Shown: positions 45,039 through 54,890 of the stretch, in pieces
Layout of the letters: every line of letters begins with the position of its first letter
How positions within the stretch are numbered: the first letter of the stretch is position 1
Assembly (NCBI RefSeq): GCF_000973105.1
Contig: NC_015844.1
Coordinates: 1,043,501 to 1,107,500 of the forward strand
Source: Zobellia galactanivorans
GTDB taxonomy: Bacteria; Bacteroidota; Bacteroidia; Flavobacteriales; Flavobacteriaceae
DNA length: 64,000 bases
Direction: 5' to 3'
Translations under genes and position numbers: made by a program
The notes under the pieces: model-generated
The model's database searches: none
Seen by the model: the letters and a program-made list of their open reading frames with translations, nothing else
What the model was told of the DNA's origin: nothing

Positions 45039-46475
45039 CTAATAGTCCTCACCCAAGGCACTTCTTTTTTGGGAAGTCTTCCATTGATGCCAATACGCAA
45101 GCATTTCATTGAATTTTTCCGGCTGTTCTTCAGCTAGATCAACACTTTCCGCCGCATCGTTTTGGAGATTATACAGCGTGAAGTTCTTCCCTTTATCATC
45201 ACTGTATATTTTATACTCATTATCTATTAAAGCCGCCTGACCTTGAAAATCGAAGGCCAAAGGTTTTTCCCTTCGTTTTTGCTCCCCACTGACGAAGGGA
45301 AACATATCCACCCCGTCATAAGGCCTATTATTTTCCGCTAGGTCCACCCCCAATATATTGGCAATTGTCGGGAAATAATCGGAAGTAAAGCAAGGAGCTT
45401 CCACCTTTGTACCGGGCTTGATCCTACCCGTCCACTCCATGATTCCCGGAACCCGTATTCCGCCTTCATTAAGGCTTCTTTTCCTTCCTTTCAAGCCCTT
45501 GGTCACCCCTTGGGTCCTTCCGCCAACGGATTTTCCTTCAGGCCCGTTATCACTTGTATAGAAGAGCACCGTATTTTCGGCCACACCCAAGTCTTTTAGT
45601 CTATTCCGCAAGCGGCCTATTTGCTTATCCATCGCCGATATAACCCCATAATAGTGCTGTTGGTCTTCCGAGAGTCCTGTATACGATTTTCTTTCCTCAT
45701 CCCCGGTCAATACTGGTAAATGTGGGGTATGAAACCAGATAATACTTAAAAATGCCTTCTTGTTCTTTACCGCTTTCTCTATAAAAGGAATCGCCCGATC
45801 CATAATGACCCTAGAATCATCGCCCTCTAGATTATCAACCGCTATTTCCCCAGGTCCGGTCCAATACGAAGTATTGAAAGGCATGCCTTCTTTCAGGTTT
45901 CCACTCACGTCGCCCGATGACTTGGGAGGCGTAACCATAGGATTCCATGTAGGCACTTTGGACTCGGTTACAAAACTAACATCAAAACCATGGTCCCAAG
46001 GAGGGGCATAATCCCCATCAAATTTGGGCCTACCGCCCCTATTTGCCTCAATCGTATCTCGAGTAAGCGTACCTAAATGCCATTTGCCGAAATGTCCCGT
46101 TGTATAGCCTAAGCCCTTGACCATCTCCCCTAAGGTAATTTCCTCTGGTTTTATATGCCCGCAATTGGCATGGCAAATTCCATAGCGCAAAGGGTGCCTT
46201 CCTGTCATTACACTGCCCCGTGTAGGGGAACATACCGCAGATGCCGCATAGAATCGTTCAAAAACCGCTCCTTCAGCGGCCATTGCATCTAAGTTCGGGG
46301 TTTTTAAATGGGGGTGCCCATTATACCCCACATCACCCCAACCTTGATCATCGGCCATTAATAAAATAATATTGGGGGTTTCCTGCGCCACAGGAGCTAC
46401 TTCCTGTTTTTTGGGTTTTTCGGAACATCCGATCAAAACACTTACGGCCAACAGGCCTCTTATAATTGATTTCAT
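45039..46475 (-). CDS. Arylsulfatase-like lipoprotein, Cys-type with CSPTR motif
   Basis: The 478-residue protein has a lipoprotein signal ending LIGC (C17). The formylglycine motif is canonical: C82-S-P-T-R86. D42 and D43 in LMADDQGWGD, GKWHLG and YTSDNGPEG complete the metal and sulfate site. It belongs to the large S1 sulfatase family; substrate cannot be read from sequence. It shares the direction of the SusC/SusD genes upstream, but a hairpin at 46594-46627 separates it from susD. Confidence 0.94.
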   Translation of the reverse strand: MKSIIRGLLAVSVLIGCSEKPKKQEVAPVAQETPNIILLMADDQGWGDVGYNGHPHLKTPNLDAMAAEGAVFERFYAASAVCSPTRGSVMTGRHPLRYGICHANCGHIKPEEITLGEMVKGLGYTTGHFGKWHLGTLTRDTIEANRGGRPKFDGDYAPPWDHGFDVSFVTESKVPTWNPMVTPPKSSGDVSGNLKEGMPFNTSYWTGPGEIAVDNLEGDDSRVIMDRAIPFIEKAVKNKKAFLSIIWFHTPHLPVLTGDEERKSYTGLSEDQQHYYGVISAMDKQIGRLRNRLKDLGVAENTVLFYTSDNGPEGKSVGGRTQGVTKGLKGRKRSLNEGGIRVPGIMEWTGRIKPGTKVEAPCFTSDYFPTIANILGVDLAENNRPYDGVDMFPFVSGEQKRREKPLAFDFQGQAALIDNEYKIYSDDKGKNFTLYNLQNDAAESVDLAEEQPEKFNEMLAYWHQWKTSQKRSALGEDY

Positions 46476-46593
46476 GTCTTATTCTTGGTTAATAGTAGGA
46501 TTCCACAATACTCGGGGACAGGTTTTAAAAAACCATTCGTCAAAATCAAAGGCCGTCAGATTGGTCTTCAACTATGGGTTACATGAAAAATAG

Positions 46594-46627
46594 TTGGCCA
46601 GAGCGGTATAAGAACCGCTCCGACCAA
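46594..46627 (-). terminator. Hairpin between susD and the sulfatase genes
   Basis: GAGCGGT (46601-46607) pairs with ACCGCTC (46614-46620), and TTGG/CCAA extend the stem across a symmetrical 3-base internal loop. On the minus strand it is followed by CTATTTTT. It may end or attenuate the susC-susD transcript before the sulfatases. Confidence 0.65.
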
Positions 46628-46687
46628 ATACCACAACAATTGATAAAAAACTATTTCATATGACGTCAACAAAAAACATCAACGCAC

Positions 46688-48139
46688 TTACCAACCCTCA
46701 TTTTGGGTTAGGTTAGGATTCAATCGCACTTGATTATTCGGAATAGGGAAGAGCAACTTATAGTCTTCCACATTTTTTCCCTGGTCTCTCATGACGTTCA
46801 AAAATTCGCCTCTTCTTTTTAGGTCCCATGCCCTTTGTCCCTCGAAAGCCAATTCAAACCTTCTTTCTTCCAATACGGCAGTTCTAAACTCGTCTTGAGA
46901 CAATCCGGCCAAATCAGAAAGATCGGTCTCGACACCGTTTCGAGCTCTTTCTCTCACCCTATTGATCCATGTATATTTATTGTTGTCCTCTGGGTCGACT
47001 TCATTTAAAGCTTCGGCAGCGATCAACAATACATCGGCAAACCGGATGACATTAAAATTAACTCCCGATTGCAATTCATTGGCGCGATCATCGAACTTAC
47101 TGACATAGTAAGGATACACCCCAGGACCATAGGCTTCTTCCATAGTAATGGTACCGGTAACCCCATCGATATGTTCATAGCTATCGGCAATGGTTACCGA
47201 ACGACGATATGAGATCGGGTTATCATCGGTGAATTCCGTGCTCGGGGCAATAGACCCGCCTACCACGGTATTGGCCCAAAAGGAATTCCCATAGGAACCG
47301 GGAAGTGCACGTGGACCAAAGCTTCCTGGAATCGGGTTATTTCTTTCGCCACTTAAATATTGTATCTGGTAAATATGTTCAATACCATTATTGTGCTCAG
47401 TCTTAAAGATATGGGCATAGTCATCAAAAAGATCATAGGCCCCTGAATCGATAACCCTTTTGGCATGGACCAAGGCATTTTCGAAATCGTTCCTATAAAG
47501 ATATATCCGCGCCAACAGTGCATCTGCAATATGGGCATTCAACCTGCCTGCAAGGCTAGTTTCCGGTAATTCCAAAGCGGCCTCGCCCAAATCCCTTGTA
47601 ATCAAACTATACACCTCATCGGCCGTAGCACGTGGGGTATCTACCGCATCGAACCCAATGGTCGGGGTCTCGTATATGGGCACACCTCCCATTGTTCTGA
47701 CCAAATGCCAATAAAAAAGGGCCCGCAAAGCTTTGGCCTCAGACACGATATCCGCTCTTTTTTCTTCATCGAAATCTATTTCGGCCGTGTATAAGGCCAC
47801 CTCATTGGCCAAGTTTATACCGTCGTAGGCAGACCTCCAAAAACCTTCGGTGACCTCATTGCTATAGGTAAACTCATCCCATTCGAATAAATCGGATACA
47901 TTGGGGGATACGGTCGCATTGTCCGCATTTACCTCCCCATAGTTAATTGCGGTGTTGCCATATAATGAATATACAGCATTGTACACACCGTACAATCCGG
48001 CCACGGCATCATCTTCAGAAGAATAAAAATTTGCAATACTTATGTTTCCGGCCGGGTTTTCTTCTAAATCTCCCTCACAAGATGTCAGGCACACGGCCAA
48101 AGACATCATCAGACCTGTTAGATATGTTATATTTTTCAT
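46688..48139 (-). CDS. SusD/RagB family outer-membrane lipoprotein
   Basis: The 483-residue glycan-binding lipoprotein has a signal ending CLTSC (C21). Four TPR-like helix pairs carry the SusD fold, with the blocks ALRALFYWHLVRTMGGVPI and ADVLLIAAEALNEV, and a C-terminal LNPNLTQNEGW. It forms a lid on the SusC barrel encoded 17 bases upstream. The NH2-terminal part after the lipid anchor carries the family's ENPAG segment. Ligand is unknown; the neighbouring sulfatases suggest a sulfated glycan. Confidence 0.95.
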   Translation of the reverse strand: MKNITYLTGLMMSLAVCLTSCEGDLEENPAGNISIANFYSSEDDAVAGLYGVYNAVYSLYGNTAINYGEVNADNATVSPNVSDLFEWDEFTYSNEVTEGFWRSAYDGINLANEVALYTAEIDFDEEKRADIVSEAKALRALFYWHLVRTMGGVPIYETPTIGFDAVDTPRATADEVYSLITRDLGEAALELPETSLAGRLNAHIADALLARIYLYRNDFENALVHAKRVIDSGAYDLFDDYAHIFKTEHNNGIEHIYQIQYLSGERNNPIPGSFGPRALPGSYGNSFWANTVVGGSIAPSTEFTDDNPISYRRSVTIADSYEHIDGVTGTITMEEAYGPGVYPYYVSKFDDRANELQSGVNFNVIRFADVLLIAAEALNEVDPEDNNKYTWINRVRERARNGVETDLSDLAGLSQDEFRTAVLEERRFELAFEGQRAWDLKRRGEFLNVMRDQGKNVEDYKLLFPIPNNQVRLNPNLTQNEGW

Positions 48140-48156
48140 GATATTTTCTTGTTATA

Positions 48157-51100
48157 TTAAAAACCTAATTTCATTCCAATCCTAAAACTTCTAGAAGAAG
48201 GATATGCTCCGTTATCGACCCCGAAACTAACATTACTGGAGGCGTACAAATCTACCTCTGGATCAAAACCGGAATAGTCGGTTATGGTGATCAAATTATC
48301 TGCAGCGATATATAGCTGCGCACTTCTGAACCATTGTAACCCGAGGTCATCAATAGGCAAATTATATGAGAGATTGATGGTCTTTACCCGTAAATAAGAA
48401 CCATCCTCAACATTTCTATCACTAAAGTTTTTCCATTCCCCGGCATTGGTCAAGGGAGCTTCAATGGTACTTCCGGTTCCCGGCCCCTGCCATCGTTCAT
48501 CGAAGGCCTTTTGCAGCACATTGTGTTTTTGAGGTTGGGCATAGAGTCCGATAGTATTCATATTGGCAATGTCATTTCCTTGACTTCCGTTTATAAATAC
48601 CGATAGGCTTAAATTTTTATACGAAAATGAATTGGTGAACCCATAGATAAAGTCTGGGTTAGGATCCCCTACCACTTCTTTATCGTCTAAGTTCTGCTTA
48701 AAGCCATCGCCATTCAGGTCTCTGTACTTGGGAAGTCCGACCCTATTTACACCACCGACCGTGTTGCCTTCGGCAATAATTTCTTCTTCCGATTCCCAAA
48801 TACCATCAAAACGATAGCCAAAAAACTGGCCTAAGGGTTTACCTACTTGGGCAATGGACGAACCATAAGCGGTCTCTCCCCTTCCGATTCCATTGATCAG
48901 TTCATCGGTACCTTCAGGTAGTTCCAACAGTTTATTTCGGTTAAAGGAGATATTGAAATTAGAGTTCCAGGTAAGTTTCCCGAAATTATGGTTCATTCCA
49001 AGGTCAAATTCAAATCCCCTGTTTTCTACCTTACCAATATTTTGGACACTGGTATTATATCCAGATTGCGTAGGTATCGCCACACTTAACAGAAGGTCTT
49101 CGGTAGTTTTTACGTAATAGCCCGCCTCAAGATTTAGATGGCCATCAAAAAAGCCCATTTCAAGACCCACATCGGTCTGTTTTGTACGCTCCCATTTTAA
49201 ATCGGGATTGTTAATTCTATTTGGAGCCAAGCCTACTACCGGAACACCACCAATAATAGGTTGATCGGTTGCCGCATAAAGCGCCAATGAATTATAGGCC
49301 CCGATAGATTCGTTACCTGTAAGTCCGTAACTACCCCTTAACTTTAATGCACTAAAGACATTGAGGTCTTGAATAAAATCTTCCTCTACCAGTCGCCAAG
49401 CAATAGCTCCCGAAGGGAAGACCCCCCACTTTTTACCGGTACCGAATTTTGAGGAACCGTCCCTACGGATAGAGCCCGTAATGATGTATTTATCGTCAAA
49501 CACATAGTTGACCCTTCCTAAATAAGACAACAAAGCAGATTCCGTTGCCCCACTCTTAGACGGTCTTGGATCAGAACCCAATTCCAAGTTATTGAACTCG
49601 ACCAAATCGGTAAAAAAGTCATCGGTACGCGAAAACACGCTCTCTAACTTATTACTTTGGTAGGTATATCCAATAACCGCATCTATCCGGTGCTTATCCC
49701 CGATAGACTTGTTGTAGTTAAAAGTGTATTCCGCCAATAGATTGGTTCGCTGCAAGGTTCCTACGGAGGCTATACCCTTATTGGGCAAGGCCTGTGTTTC
49801 TGCTGTAGTAGGTGTGTAAGCATTCCTTTTGGAATTGATCAGGTCCGCTCCAAAATTGGCCTTGAACGACAGTCCACTCAATATTTCATATTGCAAAAAA
49901 GCATTACTCAAAACGCGTGTGGTATAGGTAAGATCGGTTCGTGTCTTAGCAATGGACACCGGGTTTTCAAGAACTTTTACCGTTTCATCGTGATTGTGCA
50001 CATAATTGCCGTCACTATCCTTAACCGGAATTACGGGCGTCGTTGTCAAGGCATTCCACAATGGCGTATCGTTTTGATACCCACCTCCATCGGAATCTAC
50101 CGCATCGTTAATGGTTCGGGTAATATTGGCGTTCATACCAAACTTCAACCTTTCCCCCAAATCTTGATCTAGGTTAAATTTAAGTCCGGCCCGTTTAAAA
50201 TTAGATTCGATGATGATCCCGTCTTGGTCCATATAGTTACCGGAAACCAAATATCTGGTCCCTTCACGACCTCCTGAAACGGTAAGGTTGTAATTATTGG
50301 TAATGGCGCTCCTGAAAATCTGGTCTTGCCAATCGGTTCCTTCCCCTAAATCTTCGGGCAAAGGCTTGTTTATTCCGTCATATATAAGTGGTTGACTGTT
50401 ATTGGTAGCCCACTCGTTCGTCAGGATCGCAAGTTCTTCGGCATTTGCCAAATCCAACTTTTTCCTAACCGAGCTGATGGTAGAGGAATATTCAAAATCG
50501 ATTTTCGCCTTACCCTGACCTCCTCTTTTGGTAGTAACGATCACTACGCCATTAGCCCCCCTAGCTCCGTAAATCGCCGTTGCGGAAGCATCTTTCAAAA
50601 CTTCTATCGAGGCAATTTCGGAAGAACTGATACTGGTTAAGGGGTCACTTGCCGAAGCCCTGTTCCCTCCTGCTTCGGGAGTCGTATTACTATTGTCTAT
50701 AGGAAAACCATCGACTACATATAGGGGTTGACTAGAAGCATTGATAGAGTTCGTTCCCCTTACCCTGATTCGGATACCACCGCCAGGCGCGTTGGAAGCC
50801 GCCCTAATATCAACACCGGAAGCCTTACCTTGCAAGGACTGTACAAAGGTATTGGAAGGTGTTTTTTCGAGGTCGGAACCTTTTACAGAAGCCACGGAAC
50901 CCGTAAGATCTTTTTTCCGTACCGTTCCATACCCTACGACAACAACTTCTTCAAGGCCTGCTGCATCTTCCTTTAAACCAATGTTCACGGAAGATTGTCC
51001 GTTCAACCCGACTTCCTTGGTGGCGAAACCGATATATGAAATTACCAGAACCGCATTTTCATCGGCAACATTCAATACAAAATTTCCATCAAAATCACTT

Positions 51101-51612
51101 TGGGTACCGTTCGTGGTTCCCTTTTCCAAAATATTCGCCCCTGGCAAAGGTGCGCCATCGGCGTCGGAAACCATACCCGAAACCTGAAATTGGACAGGGC
51201 CTTCGTTGTACATAACCTTATTATCGGTACTCGGAGGCCTTTTTTCTTTTGGGTTTTTCTTGGTGAGGATGATTTGCCGATTTCGGGTCTTATAAGCCAC
51301 ATCAGAACGGTCAAATAGAAGGGCCAATATTTCCGAAATTTTCTTGTTCTCAATGTGTAATGTCACCTTTCTGTCAACATCTATCCGTTCACTTTCATAT
51401 AAAAAACGGAACTCGGAAATCGATTCTATTTCATTGAAAACCTGCTCTATACTAGTATTCTCGAGATTTAAGGTCAATTTCTTACCCTGTGCGTAAGAGT
51501 TGGCCTGAATCTCAAACAATGAAACTATAAGTAATATGGTGGTGAGTTTCATTTTTAGGTTCATTTTAGGGAAATACCGGAACGGCAACCCCCAACTAAC
51601 GATTTTTTTCAT
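48157..51612 (-). CDS. SusC/RagA TonB-linked receptor with N-terminal STN domain
   Basis: The 1151-residue outer-membrane importer begins with a signal region (about 21-42; a second ATG at residue 17 could be the true start). An STN signalling domain follows (about 45-125, from KLTLNLENTSIEQVF). Then come a CarboxypepD_reg-like domain (about 144-220), the plug (about 225-350, with EEVVVVGYGTVRKKDLTG and IRVRGTNSINAS) and the beta-barrel. The STN domain is the part that talks to FecR-type anti-sigma factors, and a fecR gene sits directly upstream with an ECF sigma gene beyond it. With SusD it imports oligosaccharides using TonB energy. Confidence 0.96.
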   Translation of the reverse strand: MKKIVSWGLPFRYFPKMNLKMKLTTILLIVSLFEIQANSYAQGKKLTLNLENTSIEQVFNEIESISEFRFLYESERIDVDRKVTLHIENKKISEILALLFDRSDVAYKTRNRQIILTKKNPKEKRPPSTDNKVMYNEGPVQFQVSGMVSDADGAPLPGANILEKGTTNGTQSDFDGNFVLNVADENAVLVISYIGFATKEVGLNGQSSVNIGLKEDAAGLEEVVVVGYGTVRKKDLTGSVASVKGSDLEKTPSNTFVQSLQGKASGVDIRAASNAPGGGIRIRVRGTNSINASSQPLYVVDGFPIDNSNTTPEAGGNRASASDPLTSISSSEIASIEVLKDASATAIYGARGANGVVIVTTKRGGQGKAKIDFEYSSTISSVRKKLDLANAEELAILTNEWATNNSQPLIYDGINKPLPEDLGEGTDWQDQIFRSAITNNYNLTVSGGREGTRYLVSGNYMDQDGIIIESNFKRAGLKFNLDQDLGERLKFGMNANITRTINDAVDSDGGGYQNDTPLWNALTTTPVIPVKDSDGNYVHNHDETVKVLENPVSIAKTRTDLTYTTRVLSNAFLQYEILSGLSFKANFGADLINSKRNAYTPTTAETQALPNKGIASVGTLQRTNLLAEYTFNYNKSIGDKHRIDAVIGYTYQSNKLESVFSRTDDFFTDLVEFNNLELGSDPRPSKSGATESALLSYLGRVNYVFDDKYIITGSIRRDGSSKFGTGKKWGVFPSGAIAWRLVEEDFIQDLNVFSALKLRGSYGLTGNESIGAYNSLALYAATDQPIIGGVPVVGLAPNRINNPDLKWERTKQTDVGLEMGFFDGHLNLEAGYYVKTTEDLLLSVAIPTQSGYNTSVQNIGKVENRGFEFDLGMNHNFGKLTWNSNFNISFNRNKLLELPEGTDELINGIGRGETAYGSSIAQVGKPLGQFFGYRFDGIWESEEEIIAEGNTVGGVNRVGLPKYRDLNGDGFKQNLDDKEVVGDPNPDFIYGFTNSFSYKNLSLSVFINGSQGNDIANMNTIGLYAQPQKHNVLQKAFDERWQGPGTGSTIEAPLTNAGEWKNFSDRNVEDGSYLRVKTINLSYNLPIDDLGLQWFRSAQLYIAADNLITITDYSGFDPEVDLYASSNVSFGVDNGAYPSSRSFRIGMKLGF

Positions 51613-51744
51613 AGTTTTGGTTGGATTAAATAATTTAGAAAACGTTGTTTAATTCGCACTTATTCAATCGGGAAATGGTCTCAAGCATTTTCCGATTTTT
51701 TTATTGAAAGCATTATTTACATAGGCACTGACTTTTGTAATTAT

Positions 51745-52881
51745 CTATTGTATTATAACCTCTTTGTCCCTTATCTCATATTTCAAGGGATATATCTCCC
51801 CAATTGATTTCATAACATCATCTATAGTCTCGACATTGACATTAAAGCGAGCATTCAGCACCTTATTTGCCAACATGGTGTTGTAATTCGTAATCGACAC
51901 ATTATAACTCCGTTCCAACCGCTTTTGCATGGCCGAAAACATGGTGTTACGAAATACGATTTCGCCACTTACCCATCCGGTATACAGGCCAACATCGACA
52001 TTTTCGGTATTGGTTACGTGGGAATTCTTGTCCCATGTACCCTTTGTTCCGGGCGTTAAGATGATGTGATCTTCCGGTTTTACCGAATTGCCCATACTTA
52101 CGGACCCCTCTACCAAAACGGTATTGATTTCAGCATCCTCATCATAACTTGTCAGGTTGAATTCAGTACCCAAAACTTCAACAGCTACTTCATTGGCATG
52201 GACCACAAAAGGGTGATCCGCATCTTTTGCCACCTTAAAATAGGCCTCCCCTTCTAGAAAGACTTCCCTTTTTCCTTCCTTCAAAAATTTCACGGGGTAT
52301 TTTATTTTCGTGCCAGAGTTCAGGTGCACCACCGTACCGTCGGACAATTCCACATTGAAAATCTTGCCAAAGGGAATTTCTAATTCGTTATACACCAATT
52401 CATCTATTTCAGAATCGACCTTATAGGTAATTTTATCGCCCTTTTGCACCCCCAGAACCTTGCCTGTATTCGATACGATTTGTTGGCTCTGCCCTTTCTG
52501 GAGTACCTTGACGTTGTTTTCGCCCATTTTAAGCTTAATGGCCGTTGCCTCAATTGGCGCCGACTTTCCGTCTTTATCTTGAAAAAAGAAATAACCTAGG
52601 GCCAAGAAGGAGACCAGCACTGCGGCGTATTTCATGACCGGCTTTATAAAAGAGACAGGGCGCTTTCTTGAATTTACCGTTTTTTTCATGAACTGCCGCC
52701 ATTCTTCTTCCGTATCGAGTTCTTCCAAAAAAAGCAAAGCTTCCGAAATCAGGTTTTCCCCATAGAGCGTATACACCGCTTCTCTTTCCGCTTCGGTCAA
52801 ACTCCCTAAAGTCCCAGGGTCGACTTTTCCCGACTTCCCCACCTCTATTAAAACCGATTTCAATTGTTCCTTATGGTACAT
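51745..52881 (-). CDS. FecR family anti-sigma factor
   Basis: The 378-residue protein has a cytoplasmic N-terminal segment (1-80), one transmembrane helix (about 83-100) and a periplasmic FecR domain. That domain contains FNVELSDGTVVHLNSGTKIKYPV and FLEGEAYFKVAKDADHPFVV, and a DUF4974-type C-terminal domain ends at VIIQ. It should hold the ECF sigma factor encoded divergently at 53158 and be regulated by the STN domain of the SusC receptor. It lies 132 bases upstream of susC on the same strand. Confidence 0.94.
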   Translation of the reverse strand: MYHKEQLKSVLIEVGKSGKVDPGTLGSLTEAEREAVYTLYGENLISEALLFLEELDTEEEWRQFMKKTVNSRKRPVSFIKPVMKYAAVLVSFLALGYFFFQDKDGKSAPIEATAIKLKMGENNVKVLQKGQSQQIVSNTGKVLGVQKGDKITYKVDSEIDELVYNELEIPFGKIFNVELSDGTVVHLNSGTKIKYPVKFLKEGKREVFLEGEAYFKVAKDADHPFVVHANEVAVEVLGTEFNLTSYDEDAEINTVLVEGSVSMGNSVKPEDHIILTPGTKGTWDKNSHVTNTENVDVGLYTGWVSGEIVFRNTMFSAMQKRLERSYNVSITNYNTMLANKVLNARFNVNVETIDDVMKSIGEIYPLKYEIRDKEVIIQ

Positions 52882-52920
52882 TACAAATGTTCTTTTACTC
52901 GATAATCGAGATTAAATGCT

Positions 52921-52981
52921 CCGAGGCCTGCCTCGAAATCAAGGTGTATTCCTTTTAATGCCTCGCAGGCTTGCCCCGAGG
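52921..52981. repeat. Alternating CGAGG/CCTCG inverted repeats
   Basis: CGAGG (52922-52926) faces CCTCG (52931-52935), and CCTCG (52961-52965) faces CGAGG (52977-52981), with GCCTGC and GCAGGC between. Each half can form a small hairpin, or the halves can pair with each other. It lies in the 276-base gap between fecR and the sigma gene. It may be an intergenic repeat unit or a regulatory structure. Confidence 0.45.
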
Positions 52982-53157
52982 TAGTTTACTATTAGGTTCC
53001 CGGAACAATAAATCAGGGTGACAAAATTTTACGATTTTATTAAGAATTTGATAGTTTTTTATCTTAGTTAAAATTAAATCACTATAATTGAATTGATTTT
53101 TCAATCAAATACACAATCCCCTACATTAATAACCGACCATAACAAGCACATTTAACG

Positions 53158-53697
53158 ATGTCACTATTTCAAAAGAAAAACAGTCATGAGATGGAATCGC
53201 TCTTTAAGGAGTACTTCCCCCTTTTGTGTCTAGTTTCGTTTGGAATCGTAAAGGACAAGGATGTCGCAAAGGACGTTGTTCAAGATTTTTTCATTTCGTA
53301 TTGGCAGCGAAGGGAAAGTGTTTCAATTACGGTTTCTTTTAGGGCCTACGCCATTAGGGCGGTAAAAAATCTTAGTTTAAAGAGTCTTGAGAAGGCAAAA
53401 AAACAAAAATTGATCTTGGCGGATTTACAGGTCGAGAACTACGAAGACCCCAAATTTGGGGAGACCGTAAATGAAAAAGGAAATGTTCTCGCCCTTTTGG
53501 ACCAGCTTCCGGAAAGTAGAAGACAAATCTTTATTTCTGCGATCCTAAACGGACAGAGTTATGCCGAAATCGCAAAGAACCAGGGCATATCAATCAACAC
53601 CGTAAAAACACAAATGAAGCGTGCCTATGCGTTCTTAAGACAAGAAGGAGTACAAAAAGTACTCCATTCCCTCATCTGGTTTTCTTGTTTCTTGTAA
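53158..53697 (+). CDS. ECF sigma factor (FecI-like, SusC-linked)
   Basis: The 179-residue sigma factor has region 2 (about 15-80, with KDVAKDVVQDFFISYW) and region 4 (about 120-172, with LNGQSYAEIAKNQGISINTVKTQM). This is the Bacteroidota FecI-like ECF group tied to TonB-linked receptors. It is divergent from fecR and the STN-bearing SusC gene, the usual arrangement when the receptor activates its own operon. Its promoters of action are probably upstream of susC. Confidence 0.93.
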   Translation: MSLFQKKNSHEMESLFKEYFPLLCLVSFGIVKDKDVAKDVVQDFFISYWQRRESVSITVSFRAYAIRAVKNLSLKSLEKAKKQKLILADLQVENYEDPKFGETVNEKGNVLALLDQLPESRRQIFISAILNGQSYAEIAKNQGISINTVKTQMKRAYAFLRQEGVQKVLHSLIWFSCFL

Positions 53698-53742
53698 GGG
53701 CAACAAACTTCTTGATGCTGCCCTAAATTGGAAGTCGCTCCC

Positions 53743-54864
53743 TTATTCGAAGCTTTCTATACTCAATTGTTTTGCCGGCCAATAGTCAGCTTTTCTAAAT
53801 TCAAACTTTGTTGGCTTATAGTCGCCCACTAAGGATACATTGGCTTTCTCGGGAATTTCCAGGTCAAGTCCCCAGAACACCCCGTTCACCAACAATCTTC
53901 TTGTGCCCTCGATCAAAAGGTCATTGGCCGCCCCAACGGTAGAGGCAATAGCTTTTCCTTTTTTACCGTTCGGCAATTGGTAGCTTTTGATCCAGGTAAC
54001 GGGCATCAATTCATCGCCTAGGCTCTCACCATCTTTATTAGTAGTGGCTATTTCATCGTCGGTAGGCCTCATTCCGAAGAAGATATCATTTTCATCGTAT
54101 TCCCCTTTTCGGTTCATCACCTGCCCCAAAATAATAGGCTGTGAGTCACCGGGAAGAGGAAGTCGAACCCCGTATACATCACTAGACCCCCATACATCGC
54201 CATCGGAAATTCCATTGGTAATACCCGTTGTATTGGCTCCTATAGCGACCATACCTTTAGTACTCTGGTGTTTGTGGTGCCCGTGATGACGGATCCAAGT
54301 TTCACCAAGTACCAAACGTCCAAAACCGCCTTCCCATTCGGTCTTGTCCCCTTTGTAGTTAAAGCTGTAATGGGCGTAGTTTGAATCGGAATCCTCAGGA
54401 AAGTTAAATGCATGGGTCGCAGTTCTGAGTCCCATAACCGGTTTCCCCGATTTTAAGTAATCGTCAATATATTTCATCTGTCCATCGGGAAGCGCGCGAA
54501 ATCTTGTAAAGATAACCATCATATCGGCCGTGGTCAATGCTTCCAAGCCCGGAATATTAGTGACATGATTGGCGTTTACGATACCCGGCTTATCTTCTTC
54601 TTGGGCAAACAAGACCGTACATTTAAAACCGTGGTGCTTTGATAAGATTTTTGCCAACTGGGGCAAGGCTTCCTCCGAACGATATTCTTCATCCCCTGAA
54701 ACCAAAACGATATGTTTTGCATTCTCATCGGCTCCATCAAAGGTCAACCATTTTTTGGGCGCATCGACCTCCTTGGTCGTTTCTGGTCCTTTGGCAACCG
54801 TCTCCTTTTGTTCTTTACACGCAAATAAAAATAGACAAATTACAATGGGCAATACATTTTTCAT
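53743..54864 (-). CDS. ThuA domain-containing lipoprotein
   Basis: The 373-residue protein has a lipoprotein signal ending LFLFAC (C16). The rest is a ThuA domain, a class I glutamine-amidotransferase-like flavodoxin fold, with HIVLVSGDEEYRSEEALP near residue 51 and GLRTATHAFNF and RHHGHHKHQST in the centre. ThuA was named in trehalose use and is linked to 3-keto-sugar metabolism in some bacteria; the activity here is not known. It is 26 bases downstream of the TIM-barrel gene on the same strand, so they form one unit. Confidence 0.9.
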   Translation of the reverse strand: MKNVLPIVICLFLFACKEQKETVAKGPETTKEVDAPKKWLTFDGADENAKHIVLVSGDEEYRSEEALPQLAKILSKHHGFKCTVLFAQEEDKPGIVNANHVTNIPGLEALTTADMMVIFTRFRALPDGQMKYIDDYLKSGKPVMGLRTATHAFNFPEDSDSNYAHYSFNYKGDKTEWEGGFGRLVLGETWIRHHGHHKHQSTKGMVAIGANTTGITNGISDGDVWGSSDVYGVRLPLPGDSQPIILGQVMNRKGEYDENDIFFGMRPTDDEIATTNKDGESLGDELMPVTWIKSYQLPNGKKGKAIASTVGAANDLLIEGTRRLLVNGVFWGLDLEIPEKANVSLVGDYKPTKFEFRKADYWPAKQLSIESFE

Positions 54865-54890
54865 TCTGTTCAGGTTTATTTAGATAACTA

